From the NCBI GenBank assembly GCA_021736985.1, contig JAIPEW010000003.1, positions 62,001 to 126,000 of the forward strand: DNA of 64,000 nucleotides, in the 5' to 3' direction. The notes below the pieces were generated by a model that saw only the letters and a list, made by a program, of their open reading frames with translations, had not been told where the DNA came from and made no database searches. Made by a program: the position numbers and the translations under genes. Origin of the DNA: Clostridiales bacterium (GTDB lineage: Bacteria > Bacillota > Desulfotomaculia > Desulfotomaculales > VENG01). Positions 54,854-64,000 of the stretch are shown here, piece after piece; position 1 is the stretch's first letter; every line of letters starts with the position of its first letter.

Positions 54854-55405
54854 TTATAGTTCCATTTCAACAGCTATACCCTGCATAGCCTCCAACCCGA
54901 GTCCTATAAAATCCTCCAGTGAAAGCCCTAACTCGGAGCAGCTTTTTATCTGTTCCCTGTTAGCCCCTTTAGCAAAAGACTTTTCACCAAATTTTTTCAT
55001 TAAAAATGGTACATCAACTGCACTTAATTTCTTTTCCGGGCGTATCAGTGCTCCTGCCACAATAAATCCAGTAAGCGGGTCAGCTGCATAGAGTGCTTTA
55101 TCCAGTTTGCTTACCCTGGGAAGACCGTGCCTGCCGTTATGTACTTTAACTGCATAAACAAGTTCAGCAGAAAACCCCTTTTCTTCCAGCATTTCTGCTC
55201 CTTCTATACTGTGCCTGTCCGGGTCATCCTTGGTATTCTCGTAATCAATATCATGCAGCAGTCCTGCAAGGCCCCAGAATTCTTCATCTTCGTTAAAATA
55301 ACTTGCCAGCCGGCGCATTACAGCTTCCACTGCAAGTGAGTGCTTGAACAGGTTTTTGTTTTTTAAATGCTGCTGCAGCAGTTCATAAGCTTCTTCACGT
55401 TTCAT
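54854..55405 (-). CDS. HD-domain metal-dependent phosphohydrolase
   Basis: The 183-residue HDIG-type protein has HSLAVEAVMRRLA for the first metal His, LAGLLHDIDYENT for the HD pair, and VKVHNGRHG and YAADPLTGF for further ligands. The family hydrolyses phosphate esters of nucleotides; no substrate can be assigned. It follows the thioesterase gene by 13 nt on the same strand, so the two probably share a transcript. Confidence 0.88.
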   Translation of the reverse strand: MKREEAYELLQQHLKNKNLFKHSLAVEAVMRRLASYFNEDEEFWGLAGLLHDIDYENTKDDPDRHSIEGAEMLEEKGFSAELVYAVKVHNGRHGLPRVSKLDKALYAADPLTGFIVAGALIRPEKKLSAVDVPFLMKKFGEKSFAKGANREQIKSCSELGLSLEDFIGLGLEAMQGIAVEMEL

Positions 55406-55418
55406 TTTATTCTCCCCT

Positions 55419-55838
55419 TTAACCTATTTTATCAAAATCTACCGGCATAAACTTGGCTTTTGCTTTTACTGCCACTGAATTGTCGCGAGAAAGAATAAGG
55501 TCAGCTTGCATATCGTACACTTTTCCCCTGTATTCTGATATACAAGCAGCTTCGACTCTTAGTTCCTGGTCTATAGGAACAGGTTTACTGTAACGCAATG
55601 TTATTTCTGCTGTCATGGCAGGTATTTCTTTCAACCACAGCCACTGGGCCATGGTCTCATCCAAAAGTGTAGATATAAGCCCGCCGTGCATGAACCCGTT
55701 ATATCCCTGGTGTTCTTCACCAGGGTTAAAAGTAGTATATACTTTTTTACCTTCCTGCTTGAATTTTAATTTTAAGCCTATGGGATTATGCGGGCTACAT
55801 GCAAAACACATATGATCTTTTGTATTTATTGATTGCAT
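55419..55838 (-). CDS. PaaI-like hotdog thioesterase
   Basis: The 139-residue hotdog-fold protein has the PaaI/4HBT motifs: CFACSPHNPIGLKLKFKQ at the N-terminus, GYNGFMHGGLISTLLDETMA for the catalytic helix, and LRYSKPVPIDQELRVEA. These enzymes hydrolyse acyl-CoA thioesters; the substrate is unknown. It lies in front of the HD-domain gene. Confidence 0.88.
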   Translation of the reverse strand: MQSINTKDHMCFACSPHNPIGLKLKFKQEGKKVYTTFNPGEEHQGYNGFMHGGLISTLLDETMAQWLWLKEIPAMTAEITLRYSKPVPIDQELRVEAACISEYRGKVYDMQADLILSRDNSVAVKAKAKFMPVDFDKIG

Positions 55839-55902
55839 ACGGCACCACTCCAGTAACTATATTTTACCAGACCGGGGCCCGTGCTTCAAGCATCATCTGG
55901 AA

Positions 55903-55950
55903 CTGAAAAGTAAAGAAACCGGTATAAATACCGGTTTCTTTACTTTTCAG
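55903..55950. terminator. Perfect 23-bp hairpin overlapping the end of a small gene
   Basis: CTGAAAAGTAAAGAAACCGG, continued by TAT, pairs perfectly with the downstream arm across two bases. On the - strand it includes the stop codon of the 40-residue membrane protein gene, so it serves as that gene's terminator. Its length is unusual. Confidence 0.8.
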
Positions 55951-56062
55951 TTTCCTCATCGGAAGTTGATGTTGTTGTTTCTTTTATTCCCTGCCTGCGC
56001 TTATACCAGAAATAATACCCCAATACAAGCGCAGCTGCTATTAATCCAAGAGTTAAAGACAT
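55940..56062 (-). CDS. 40-residue single-helix membrane protein
   Basis: ATG 56062 follows AAGGTGGG at good spacing. The product opens with a membrane helix (MSLTLGLIAAALVLGYYFWY), then a basic patch (KRRQG) and an acidic tail (TSTSDEETEK). The gene has its own terminator hairpin and stands between hppA and the thioesterase gene. Composition and signals look genuine. No function can be assigned; it resembles small CcoQ-like or stress membrane peptides only in outline. Confidence 0.7.
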   Translation of the reverse strand: MSLTLGLIAAALVLGYYFWYKRRQGIKETTTSTSDEETEK

Positions 56063-56118
56063 ACTGGCTAACCCACCTTATAATAATTTTTTACCAGTAT
56101 ATCCATAAAATAACACGT

Positions 56119-56167
56119 TTATACACAAAAAACCCCTGCTATTTAAAACAGGGGTTTTTGTGTATAA
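56119..56167. terminator. Bidirectional terminator after hppA
   Basis: TATACACAAAAA, then ACCCCTG, pair with CAGGGGTTTTTGTGTATA across a short loop, four bases after the hppA stop on the - strand. Confidence 0.9.
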
Positions 56168-56171
56168 CTTT

Positions 56172-58229
56172 TTAAACAATCAGCCCAACAATAAGCAAGG
56201 CCACGATGTTAACAACCTTAATCATCGGGTTAATAGCAGGACCAGCTGTATCTTTTAAGGGGTCACCTACGGTATCGCCGGTAACTGCTGCTGCATGAGC
56301 CTCACTTTTCTTGCCGCCGTAATTTCCTTCTTCTATATACTTCTTGGCGTTATCCCAGGCACCGCCACCGGAAGTTTGGAAAATAGCCAGATACAGGCCA
56401 CTGACAATAACACCAAAGAGCATGCCGCCCAGCGCAACGGGCCCAATGAGAAAGCCAACGATCAAGGGTGCAGCTACCGGAATAATACCGGGAGCAATCA
56501 TTTCTTTAAGAGCGCGCTTGGTAACAATGTCCACGCACCTACCGTAATCGGGCTTCTCTTTAAAGGTCATAATACCAGGCTTTTCGCGCAGCTGCCTGCG
56601 AACTTCGTCAACCACTTCGTATGCTGCACGACCAACTGCTCCCATGGCCAGGGCAGAGAATAAGAAAGGCAGTGCCGCACCAATAAGGAGACCTGCAATT
56701 ACCAGCGGGTCACCCAGTAAAAAGACCAATTCTTTTCCACCTTCTTCTGCCAGCTTGTGCATATAATCCGCAAGTAGAACCAGGGCAGCAAGACCGGCAG
56801 AGCCAATAGCGTATCCCTTGGTTACGGCTTTGGTGGTGTTACCTACAGCATCAAGAGCATCTGTTTTCTCCCTGACATCTTCAGGAAGCTCAGCCATCTC
56901 TGCTATACCACCGCCGTTATCTGTAATAGGACCATAAGCATCAAGTGCAACAACTATACCAGTCATAGAAAGCATGGCCATAGATGCAATACTTATACTG
57001 TAAAGACCTTCCATGGAAATTTCACCACTTGGAAAACCTCCTGCACCTATACTATAAGACCCCAGAATAGCACCAACAATGAGGAACCCGGGGATCACTG
57101 CACCTTCCATACCAACAGAGATACCGGTAATAATATTAGTAGCATGCCCGGACTGAGACGCATATGAAATAGATCTTACCGGGCGGAAATTAGTAGAAGT
57201 ATAATAATCAGTGATATAAACAATTAATACTGTTACAACTACACCGATAACAGCAGGTAAGAAGAATATAGTAGTATCGAGCAACCAGTTAGTAACAAAG
57301 TAAAAACCTATTAAAGCTAATATCGCTGAACCCCACATACCTTTATAAAGGGCATTCATAACTGCATCGCTGCCCTCTTTTAACTTCACGAAAAAAGTAC
57401 CTAAAATAGTAGCAATAATTGCAACTGCACCAAGTAAAACAGGATAAACTATATATGGAACAATATATCCCCCATCGGCGCCTTTGAATGCTAACCCGCC
57501 TAAGAGCATAGCACCAATAGCAGTAACTACATAAGTTTCAAACAAATCTGCTGCCATACCAGCACAGTCACCGACATTGTCCCCTACATTATCGGCAATT
57601 GTCCCGGGGTTACGCGGGTCATCTTCAGGCAAGTCTGACTCAACTTTACCAACCAGGTCTGCACCAACATCGGCACTCTTTGTATAAATACCACCGCCGA
57701 GACGTGCAAACACACTGATTAAGCTGGCGCCAAAACCAAGTCCAATCAGGGCATCCAGGTTACCTGTTGATAAAAATAACACACTGACACCCAGTAAGGC
57801 CAGGCCTACACACATTAAACCTGTAACTGCACCACCCCTGAAAGCTACTGTCAACGCATAGGGCAGTGATTTACGGGCTGCTTCAGCTACCTTGGCATTA
57901 CCCCTACTGGAAACAAACATACCTACATAACCACAAAATGCAGATAATACCGCTCCGACTACAAAACCAACAGCAGTTGTAATATCAATAGCCAGGGCAA
58001 TAATAATGGCGACTATAATACCTATAATAGCAATACTCTTATACTGACGGCTTAGATAAGCCATAGCACCTTCCTGCACCGCCTTGGATATTTCTTGCAT
58101 CTGCTTATTTCCAGATGACTGTTTCAACACCCAGGAACTGTACATAAAAGCAACAATGACTCCAACAATAGCAACAATAATGCCTAAATACATTACTGTT
58201 AAGTTACTGCCTGCAAATTCAACGTTCAC
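56172..58229 (-). CDS. hppA: Membrane-bound proton-translocating pyrophosphatase, K+-independent type
   Basis: HppA couples PPi hydrolysis to ion export across the membrane with about 16 helices. The catalytic core [19 protein letters not shown] and the C-terminal [15 protein letters not shown] are intact. The key position in [17 protein letters not shown] is Lys, as in the K+-independent H+-pumping branch; K+-dependent enzymes have Ala there. GTG 58229 is preferred as start, since GGGAGGGG lies a few bases upstream. About 685 residues. It stands alone between two terminators. Confidence 0.95.
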   Translation of the reverse strand: MNVEFAGSNLTVMYLGIIVAIVGVIVAFMYSSWVLKQSSGNKQMQEISKAVQEGAMAYLSRQYKSIAIIGIIVAIIIALAIDITTAVGFVVGAVLSAFCGYVGMFVSSRGNAKVAEAARKSLPYALTVAFRGGAVTGLMCVGLALLGVSVLFLSTGNLDALIGLGFGASLISVFARLGGGIYTKSADVGADLVGKVESDLPEDDPRNPGTIADNVGDNVGDCAGMAADLFETYVVTAIGAMLLGGLAFKGADGGYIVPYIVYPVLLGAVAIIATILGTFFVKLKEGSDAVMNALYKGMWGSAILALIGFYFVTNWLLDTTIFFLPAVIGVVVTVLIVYITDYYTSTNFRPVRSISYASQSGHATNIITGISVGMEGAVIPGFLIVGAILGSYSIGAGGFPSGEISMEGLYSISIASMAMLSMTGIVVALDAYGPITDNGGGIAEMAELPEDVREKTDALDAVGNTTKAVTKGYAIGSAGLAALVLLADYMHKLAEEGGKELVFLLGDPLVIAGLLIGAALPFLFSALAMGAVGRAAYEVVDEVRRQLREKPGIMTFKEKPDYGRCVDIVTKRALKEMIAPGIIPVAAPLIVGFLIGPVALGGMLFGVIVSGLYLAIFQTSGGGAWDNAKKYIEEGNYGGKKSEAHAAAVTGDTVGDPLKDTAGPAINPMIKVVNIVALLIVGLIV

Positions 58230-58340
58230 ATTATCCCCTCCCATCTAAAAAAATAAACAGGCAAAACAAATTATTATACCCCTACTTCCCTCCTTTCTTT
58301 AGTTAGTGAACCATGTGTTCATCTTCACTAACTACTTTAC

Positions 58341-58360
58341 ACATAAATTATAATTTATGT
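58341..58360. promoter_or_regulatory. Perfect 20-bp AT palindrome upstream of hppA
   Basis: ACATAAATTATAATTTATGT is a perfect palindrome about 110 bases before the hppA start and inside the hppA-secG spacer. It could be an operator for hppA or a terminator-like hairpin for secG, but it has no T tract. Confidence 0.5.
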
Positions 58361-58427
58361 TGTAAATATAAAACTTATATACCCCTATTTGTAAATTATA
58401 TCACATGACTATAAAAATACCAATTGT

Positions 58428-58655
58428 TTACTGCATTATTATAGTTAATACAAGTGATAATATACCTAAAATAAGCCCCAATACAACTGTTATTTTGCCT
58501 AACAGCTCATCTAAACCCTTTTTTTTGCCTAACAGGGTTTCTGCACCCCCGGTAATAGAACCAGATAACCCGGCACTTTTCCCGGACTGCAATAATATAA
58601 TTGTTATCAGGGCTACAGCAACAATTACGTGTAAAATTATAAGTGCAATTTCCAA
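58428..58655 (-). CDS. secG: Preprotein translocase subunit SecG
   Basis: SecG is the small accessory subunit of the SecYEG channel. Two membrane helices (LIILHVIVAVALITIILLQS and ITVVLGLILGILSLVLTII) flank the conserved loop GKSAGLSGSITGGAETLLGK. TTG 58655 is preferred as start, since GGGGAGGG lies eight bases upstream; an in-frame ATG at 58673 falls at that site. About 75 residues. It follows eno, as in many Firmicutes. The rnr gene that often separates secG from smpB is absent. Confidence 0.94.
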   Translation of the reverse strand: MEIALIILHVIVAVALITIILLQSGKSAGLSGSITGGAETLLGKKKGLDELLGKITVVLGLILGILSLVLTIIMQ

Positions 58656-58680
58656 GATATATTCCCTCCCCATGATATCC

Positions 58681-58708
58681 GCGGCGAGTCTATTGTTAAA
58701 CTCGCCGC
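58681..58708. terminator. Hairpin between eno and secG
   Basis: GCGGCGAGT and ACTCGCCGC form a perfect 9-bp stem. On the - strand it has no T tract and stops close to the secG ribosome site, so it may shape mRNA processing or secG translation rather than end transcription. Confidence 0.55.
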
Positions 58709-58768
58709 ATTTATTTACTCTTTATTTATATTATTTTATAATAAATTTATATGCATTGGCAAGAATTA

Positions 58769-60070
<1,302 letters not shown>

Positions 60071-60074
60071 CTAT

Positions 60075-61610
60075 CTATTTTAACAATGTTCTCCCGGTCA
60101 TTTCCTCGGGTTTTTCTACATCTAAAAGTGAAAGCATAGTTGGTGCTATATCTTCCAGCCTGCCGGGGCTCAACTTAACATTATTGCCAGGCTTGACACA
60201 TACAAACGGCACCGGTGCCGTTGTATGTGCCGTATGGCATTCCCCGAATTCATCTATCATTACCTCGGCATTCCCGTGATCAGCAGTTACCAGCAGGGTA
60301 CCTCCTCTATCGATCACCGCATTGACAATTTTACCGAGGCAACTGTCAACCGTCTCTACTGCCTTCACAGCTGCTTCCAGGACACCGGTATGTCCCACCA
60401 TGTCTGGATTAGCATAATTCATTATGACTACATCGTATTTATCTTCATTTAACTTCTTTTTAAAAACTTCGGTGACCTCACAAGCACTCATTTCAGGCTG
60501 TCTATCATAGGTTTTCACTTTTGGAGAAGGGACTATTTCCCTATCTTCTCCTGGATTGGGCTTTTCCACTCCCCCGTTAAAGAAAAATGTTACGTGAGCA
60601 TATTTTTCAGTCTCGGAGAGCCTTAATTGCTTTAAGCCGTGATAACTCAACACCTCACCCAGCGTATTTACCAGTACCGGCGGCTCAAAAGCTACGGGAG
60701 CATCTATTTCTCTATCGTACTCGGTCATACAGCAGAAATGAACGCGTGGATTTTCAGGCCTTTGGAATCCCTTAAAGTCCTTGTCCACAAGAGCACGGGT
60801 TATTTGACGGGCCCGGTCAGGGCGGAAATTAAAAAATATTATCGAATCCCCGTTTTCTATTTTACCCACCGGCTTGCCGCCATCTCCCGTTACAACAGCC
60901 GGCTCTACAAATTCATCTGTTTCACCACGAGAATAAGCGTTATTAACTGCTTCTGCTGCAGTACAGGCCGTTACCCCTTCACCAGCCGCTATAGCACGAT
61001 AGGCTTTTTCAGTACGGTCCCAGCGCTTATCTCTGTCCATTGCATAATAACGCCCGGAAATAGTTGCAATTTCACCCGTTTCAATATCTTTTGTTTTTTC
61101 TTCAAGCGCTTTTATATATTCAAGAGCATTTTTAGGCGGCACATCTCTCCCATCCAAAAAAGCATGCACAAAAACATTTTTCACACCCTGATCGCGGGCA
61201 AATTCCAGCAGCGCAAAAAGGTGCTCTATATGGCTGTGAACCCCACCATCGGATAAAAGGCCCATAAAATGCATTGAAGAATTATTTTCTTTTACATTCT
61301 TTACTGCTTCATGCAGCTCACCGTTACTATAAAAATCTCCATTTTTGATAGAGTGGGAAATACGAGTAAGATCCTGGTAAACAACCCTTCCAGCACCCAT
61401 ATTCATGTGCCCTACCTCTGAATTCCCCATTTGACCTTCGGGCAACCCCACATCTTCCCCTGAACCAGATAATGTCGTATTAGGAAAGTCGCGCATTAAC
61501 TGATCCATGTTGGGCGTTTCAGCCCGGGCAATAGCATTACCCTCTTTTTTTTCATTAAGCCCCCATCCATCTAGAATAACTAGTACCAGGGGAGTATTCG
61601 GCCTACTCAA
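60075..61610 (-). CDS. gpmI: 2,3-bisphosphoglycerate-independent phosphoglycerate mutase
   Basis: The Mn-dependent mutase interconverts 3- and 2-phosphoglycerate through a phospho-Ser. The active Ser is in GQMGNSEVGHMNMGAGR, the N-terminal LVILDGWG binds metal, and the C-terminal TADHGNAE and HTTAPVPFV complete the alkaline-phosphatase-type site. TTG 61610 is preferred as start (M-S-R-P-N-T-P), with AAAAGGGAGG about eight bases upstream. About 511 residues. Confidence 0.97.
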   Translation of the reverse strand: MSRPNTPLVLVILDGWGLNEKKEGNAIARAETPNMDQLMRDFPNTTLSGSGEDVGLPEGQMGNSEVGHMNMGAGRVVYQDLTRISHSIKNGDFYSNGELHEAVKNVKENNSSMHFMGLLSDGGVHSHIEHLFALLEFARDQGVKNVFVHAFLDGRDVPPKNALEYIKALEEKTKDIETGEIATISGRYYAMDRDKRWDRTEKAYRAIAAGEGVTACTAAEAVNNAYSRGETDEFVEPAVVTGDGGKPVGKIENGDSIIFFNFRPDRARQITRALVDKDFKGFQRPENPRVHFCCMTEYDREIDAPVAFEPPVLVNTLGEVLSYHGLKQLRLSETEKYAHVTFFFNGGVEKPNPGEDREIVPSPKVKTYDRQPEMSACEVTEVFKKKLNEDKYDVVIMNYANPDMVGHTGVLEAAVKAVETVDSCLGKIVNAVIDRGGTLLVTADHGNAEVMIDEFGECHTAHTTAPVPFVCVKPGNNVKLSPGRLEDIAPTMLSLLDVEKPEEMTGRTLLK

Positions 61611-61681
61611 AAGAGCATCCTCCCTTTTAAAATACACATGAATTAAAATATATAATCTTTCTAATAAATATTATTCTACAA

Positions 61682-61725
61682 CAAAAAACATGCCGTTTAC
61701 CCGGAAGAACTCCCATGTAAACGGC
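61682..61725 (-). terminator. Internal terminator between tpiA and gpmI
   Basis: On the - strand GCCGTTTAC and GTAAACGGC form a 9-bp stem followed by ATGTTTTTTG. It starts ten bases after tpiA, so the operon is probably split into gap-pgk-tpiA and gpmI-eno-secG levels by partial termination. Confidence 0.8.
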
Positions 61726-61734
61726 AACCAACTG

Positions 61735-62496
61735 CTATCCTGCTGCTTCAACTATAGATGCAAAGCTGGCTGCATCCAGGCTGGCTCCACCTACCAGAGC
61801 CCCGTCAATATCCTGCTGGCTCATAAGATCAGCAGCATTACCTGGTTTTACACTTCCCCCATACTGTATGCGCACTGCACCTGCTGCATTTTTCCCGAAC
61901 ATTTCTTCCAACACCTTGCGTATAAACGTATTTACCTGCTGGGCATCTTCCGGAGAAGAAGTATGACCGGTACCTATGGCCCAAACGGGCTCGTAAGCTA
62001 CCACCAGCTCGTGTACCTGGGCAGCAGTAAGCCCGCCCAGCCCTTTCTCAACCTGGCGTCGAATGACTTGCTCTGTATTCTTCGCCTTTCTTTCTTCCAA
62101 TACCTCCCCTACACATACAATAGGAGTAAGATTATAACGAAACGCAGTTAGCACTTTACGGTTTACATCTTCATCTTTCTCCTGGAAATACTGCCTCCGC
62201 TCAGAATGCCCCAATATTACGCACCTACATCCTACCTGGGAAAGCATCCCCGGAGATATTTCCCCGGTATATGCCCCTTCGTCCTCCCAATGCATGTTCT
62301 GGGCGCCTAAATACACATTACTACCTTCTAGAAGTTCTGCCAGGGTAGACAGGGCAATAAAGGGAGGACAAATTATTACCTCGCAATCCTGGTTTTTTAT
62401 CTCATCAAGCCTGTTAACAAAATCACGGGTAAAATCAGCAGCCTGGGACACAGTTTTGTGCATTTTCCAGTTCGCGGCCATCACCGGCTTGCGCAT
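61735..62496 (-). CDS. tpiA: Triosephosphate isomerase
   Basis: TpiA interconverts DHAP and glyceraldehyde 3-phosphate. The N-terminal MAANWKMHKT carries Asn and Lys, CVILGHSERRQYF the catalytic His, VVAYEPVWAIGTG the catalytic Glu, and RIQYGGSVKPGNA the phosphate loop. Length 253 residues. The ATG lies inside the 3' end of the pgk frame, with AAGGAGG of its ribosome site also inside pgk. Confidence 0.98.
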   Translation of the reverse strand: MRKPVMAANWKMHKTVSQAADFTRDFVNRLDEIKNQDCEVIICPPFIALSTLAELLEGSNVYLGAQNMHWEDEGAYTGEISPGMLSQVGCRCVILGHSERRQYFQEKDEDVNRKVLTAFRYNLTPIVCVGEVLEERKAKNTEQVIRRQVEKGLGGLTAAQVHELVVAYEPVWAIGTGHTSSPEDAQQVNTFIRKVLEEMFGKNAAGAVRIQYGGSVKPGNAADLMSQQDIDGALVGGASLDAASFASIVEAAG

Positions 62497-63688
62497 TGTA
62501 ATCCTCCTTATCCTGCAGTGCTTCTATTCCGGGCAGGCTTCTCCCTTCCAGGAATTTCAAGGAAGCTCCACCCCCGGTAGACACGTGGCTTATTTGTTCA
62601 GCAGCACCTGCTTTATCTACAGCAGAAGCAGAATCTCCCCCGCCTACCACTGTAAAAGCTTCACTGCCTGACAGTGCTTCTGCCAGCACCAGGGTCCCCC
62701 TGGCAAAAGGCTCTATCTCAAACACTCCCATGGGCCCGTTCCATACTACAGTTGATGAAGAATATACAGCCTTTTTAAATTTTTCTATTGTCCGGGGCCC
62801 GATATCAAGAGCCATTTGACCATCCGGCACTCCATCTGCCGGGACAACTTCCGACTTTACACCGGCATCTACCTCAGCAGCACAAACGAGATCATCTGGA
62901 AGCATCATGTTTACATTATTTTTCTCAGCTTTGGATATTAACCTCCCGGCATTATTTATCTTATCCGGTTCCAGCAGAGAATTTTTCATATCATAACCCA
63001 TAGCTTTTAAAAACGTATTGGCCATACCTCCCCCGATTACAAGGGTGTCTACATTTTCTATGAGACTATCCAGCACGCCAATCTTATCAGATATTTTAGC
63101 CCCGCCTATAATGGCCGTAAAAGGACGATTAGGATCATTCACTAAACCGCTCAACATATCAATTTCTTTCTCTAATAAAAAGCCTGCAACTCCCGGCAAA
63201 AATTCCGCCACACCCCGGGTAGAAGCATGGGCCCTGTGTGCAGCACCAAATGCATCATTGACATATATATCGGCCATTTCAGCCAGCTGTCTTGCAAATT
63301 CCGGGTCATTCTGCTTCTCTTCCCTGTTAAAACGCAAGTTTTCCAGCAGCAAAACTTCTCCCTTGCCGGTACTTGCTAAGGCCTCAAGAGGGATTTCTCC
63401 TATACAGCCATCCACTTTTACAATACGGGTATCTATCAGTTCCCTCAGGCGCTCGGCCACGGGATCCATTCTCAGGCTTTCCACTACTTCACCCTTTGGG
63501 CGTCCCAGGTGAGACATCAAGATTACCCTGGCTCCCTCTTTAACCAGGTAATTTATAGTAGGAAGAGCTGCCCGTATGCGCGTATCATCAGTTATTTTTC
63601 CGCTGTCATCCAGAGGTACGTTAAAATCTACGCGCACCAGCACTTTTTTACCGGATACACACATATCACCTATTGTTTTTTTGTTCAT
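62435..63688 (-). CDS. pgk: Phosphoglycerate kinase with C-terminal extension
   Basis: Pgk makes ATP from 1,3-bisphosphoglycerate. Marks are VRVDFNVPLDD, LMSHLGRPKG, LLLENLRFNREE, IGGAKISDKIGVLDSL and VVGGGDSASAV. The family normally ends near GIEALQDK. Here no stop follows, and the frame goes on for 22 residues (EDYNAQAGDGRELENAQN, CVPGC), overlapping tpiA by 62 nt. Length 417 rather than about 395. The tail probably has no function, but it couples translation of the two genes. Confidence 0.97.
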   Translation of the reverse strand: MNKKTIGDMCVSGKKVLVRVDFNVPLDDSGKITDDTRIRAALPTINYLVKEGARVILMSHLGRPKGEVVESLRMDPVAERLRELIDTRIVKVDGCIGEIPLEALASTGKGEVLLLENLRFNREEKQNDPEFARQLAEMADIYVNDAFGAAHRAHASTRGVAEFLPGVAGFLLEKEIDMLSGLVNDPNRPFTAIIGGAKISDKIGVLDSLIENVDTLVIGGGMANTFLKAMGYDMKNSLLEPDKINNAGRLISKAEKNNVNMMLPDDLVCAAEVDAGVKSEVVPADGVPDGQMALDIGPRTIEKFKKAVYSSSTVVWNGPMGVFEIEPFARGTLVLAEALSGSEAFTVVGGGDSASAVDKAGAAEQISHVSTGGGASLKFLEGRSLPGIEALQDKEDYNAQAGDGRELENAQNCVPGC

Positions 63689-63723
63689 ACAGGTACCCCC
63701 TACAAATGTAGTTTATTCATACC

Positions 63724-64000
63724 TTATATACCTTTTTCACCGATATAAGATACCAGGTCCACTACCCTTCTAGAGTATCCCCATTCGTTGTCGTACCAGG
63801 CAACTACTTTCACCATATTGCTTCCTATAGATAAAGTGGAGGGACCATCAACTATTGAAGAATGTGGATCACCGTTAAAATCAGCAGAAACTAAAGGTAA
63901 GTCACTGTATGCAAGTATTCCCTTTAACGATCCCTGTGATGCATTTTCTAAAATTTTGTTTATATTTTCCGATGTAGCCGGATTTTCCAGGCTCACTACT
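63724..64000 (-). CDS. gap: Glyceraldehyde-3-phosphate dehydrogenase, C-terminal part
   Basis: The last 90 or so residues are present, and the gene runs off the window edge. The C-terminal signature WYDNEWGYSRRVVDLV and the SSIVDGPSTL region are typical of GapA-type enzymes. It is the first known gene of the glycolytic operon here, 35 bases before pgk, and makes 1,3-bisphosphoglycerate with NAD reduction. Confidence 0.97.
   Translation of the reverse strand, partial: VVSLENPATSENINKILENASQGSLKGILAYSDLPLVSADFNGDPHSSIVDGPSTLSIGSNMVKVVAWYDNEWGYSRRVVDLVSYIGEKGI

Overview
The window reads as the chromosome of a low-GC, endospore-forming anaerobe of the class Clostridia. Evidence for sporulation is spoVT, yabP, yabQ, spoIIE and a SpoIID-like gene. 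Evidence for anaerobic C1 metabolism is formate-tetrahydrofolate ligase, an AcsC-like iron-sulfur motif protein, a tungstate-type ABC transporter behind a molybdenum/tungsten cofactor riboswitch, and a membrane pyrophosphatase. An acetogen or syntroph fits; the genus cannot be fixed from sequence reading alone. Many genes appear to start at TTG or GTG behind a strong Shine-Dalgarno site, so several starts here are set 10-40 nt inside the longest open frame.

Layout. (1) 1-15.5 kb, + strand: a conserved Firmicutes block, mfd (end only), prsA-like foldase, spoVT, yabN/mazG, hup, rqcP, spoIID-like, yabP, yabQ, small HTH gene, ftsB/divIC, ppx/gppA, spoIIE, tilS, ftsH. The hpt gene often found between tilS and ftsH is missing. 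(2) 15.5-33 kb: ndk, a hotdog thioesterase, fhs, a MarR/DUF3786 operon with palindromic operators, a QueG-like Fe-S protein, topB, a lipoprotein gene bracketed by inverted palindromes, typA, a DUF4405 gene, wtpABC with its riboswitch, and a B12-binding radical SAM gene. (3) 33-53.9 kb: an accessory region with secreted and membrane proteins of unknown function, decayed genes, a 519-aa HTH regulator, a two-gene operon of a sigma-70 factor and a RecQ-like helicase, an IS21 remnant, a truncated S24 repressor, three unfamiliar genes including a DUF3800 protein, and a broken large serine recombinase whose 3' end lies inside ssrA. (4) 53.9-64 kb, - strand: ssrA, smpB, an HD hydrolase, a thioesterase, a 40-aa membrane protein, hppA, secG and the glycolytic operon gap-pgk-tpiA-gpmI-eno.

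Working together. Region 1 couples transcription repair, translation quality control (rqcP, tilS), septum formation and the sporulation switch. The tungstate uptake system, its riboswitch and fhs fit a cell that handles formate through a W- or Mo-dependent formate dehydrogenase (inference; no such enzyme is in the window). The glycolytic operon and the PPi-driven proton pump form the energy block on the right.

The most unusual items are the sigma factor/RecQ-like helicase pair (42.3-46.7 kb), a five-copy dispersed intergenic repeat with two kinds of interior (2.8-22.1 kb), the recombinase gene that ends in the tmRNA acceptor stem, and the 29-bp palindromes in inverted orientation around one lipoprotein gene.
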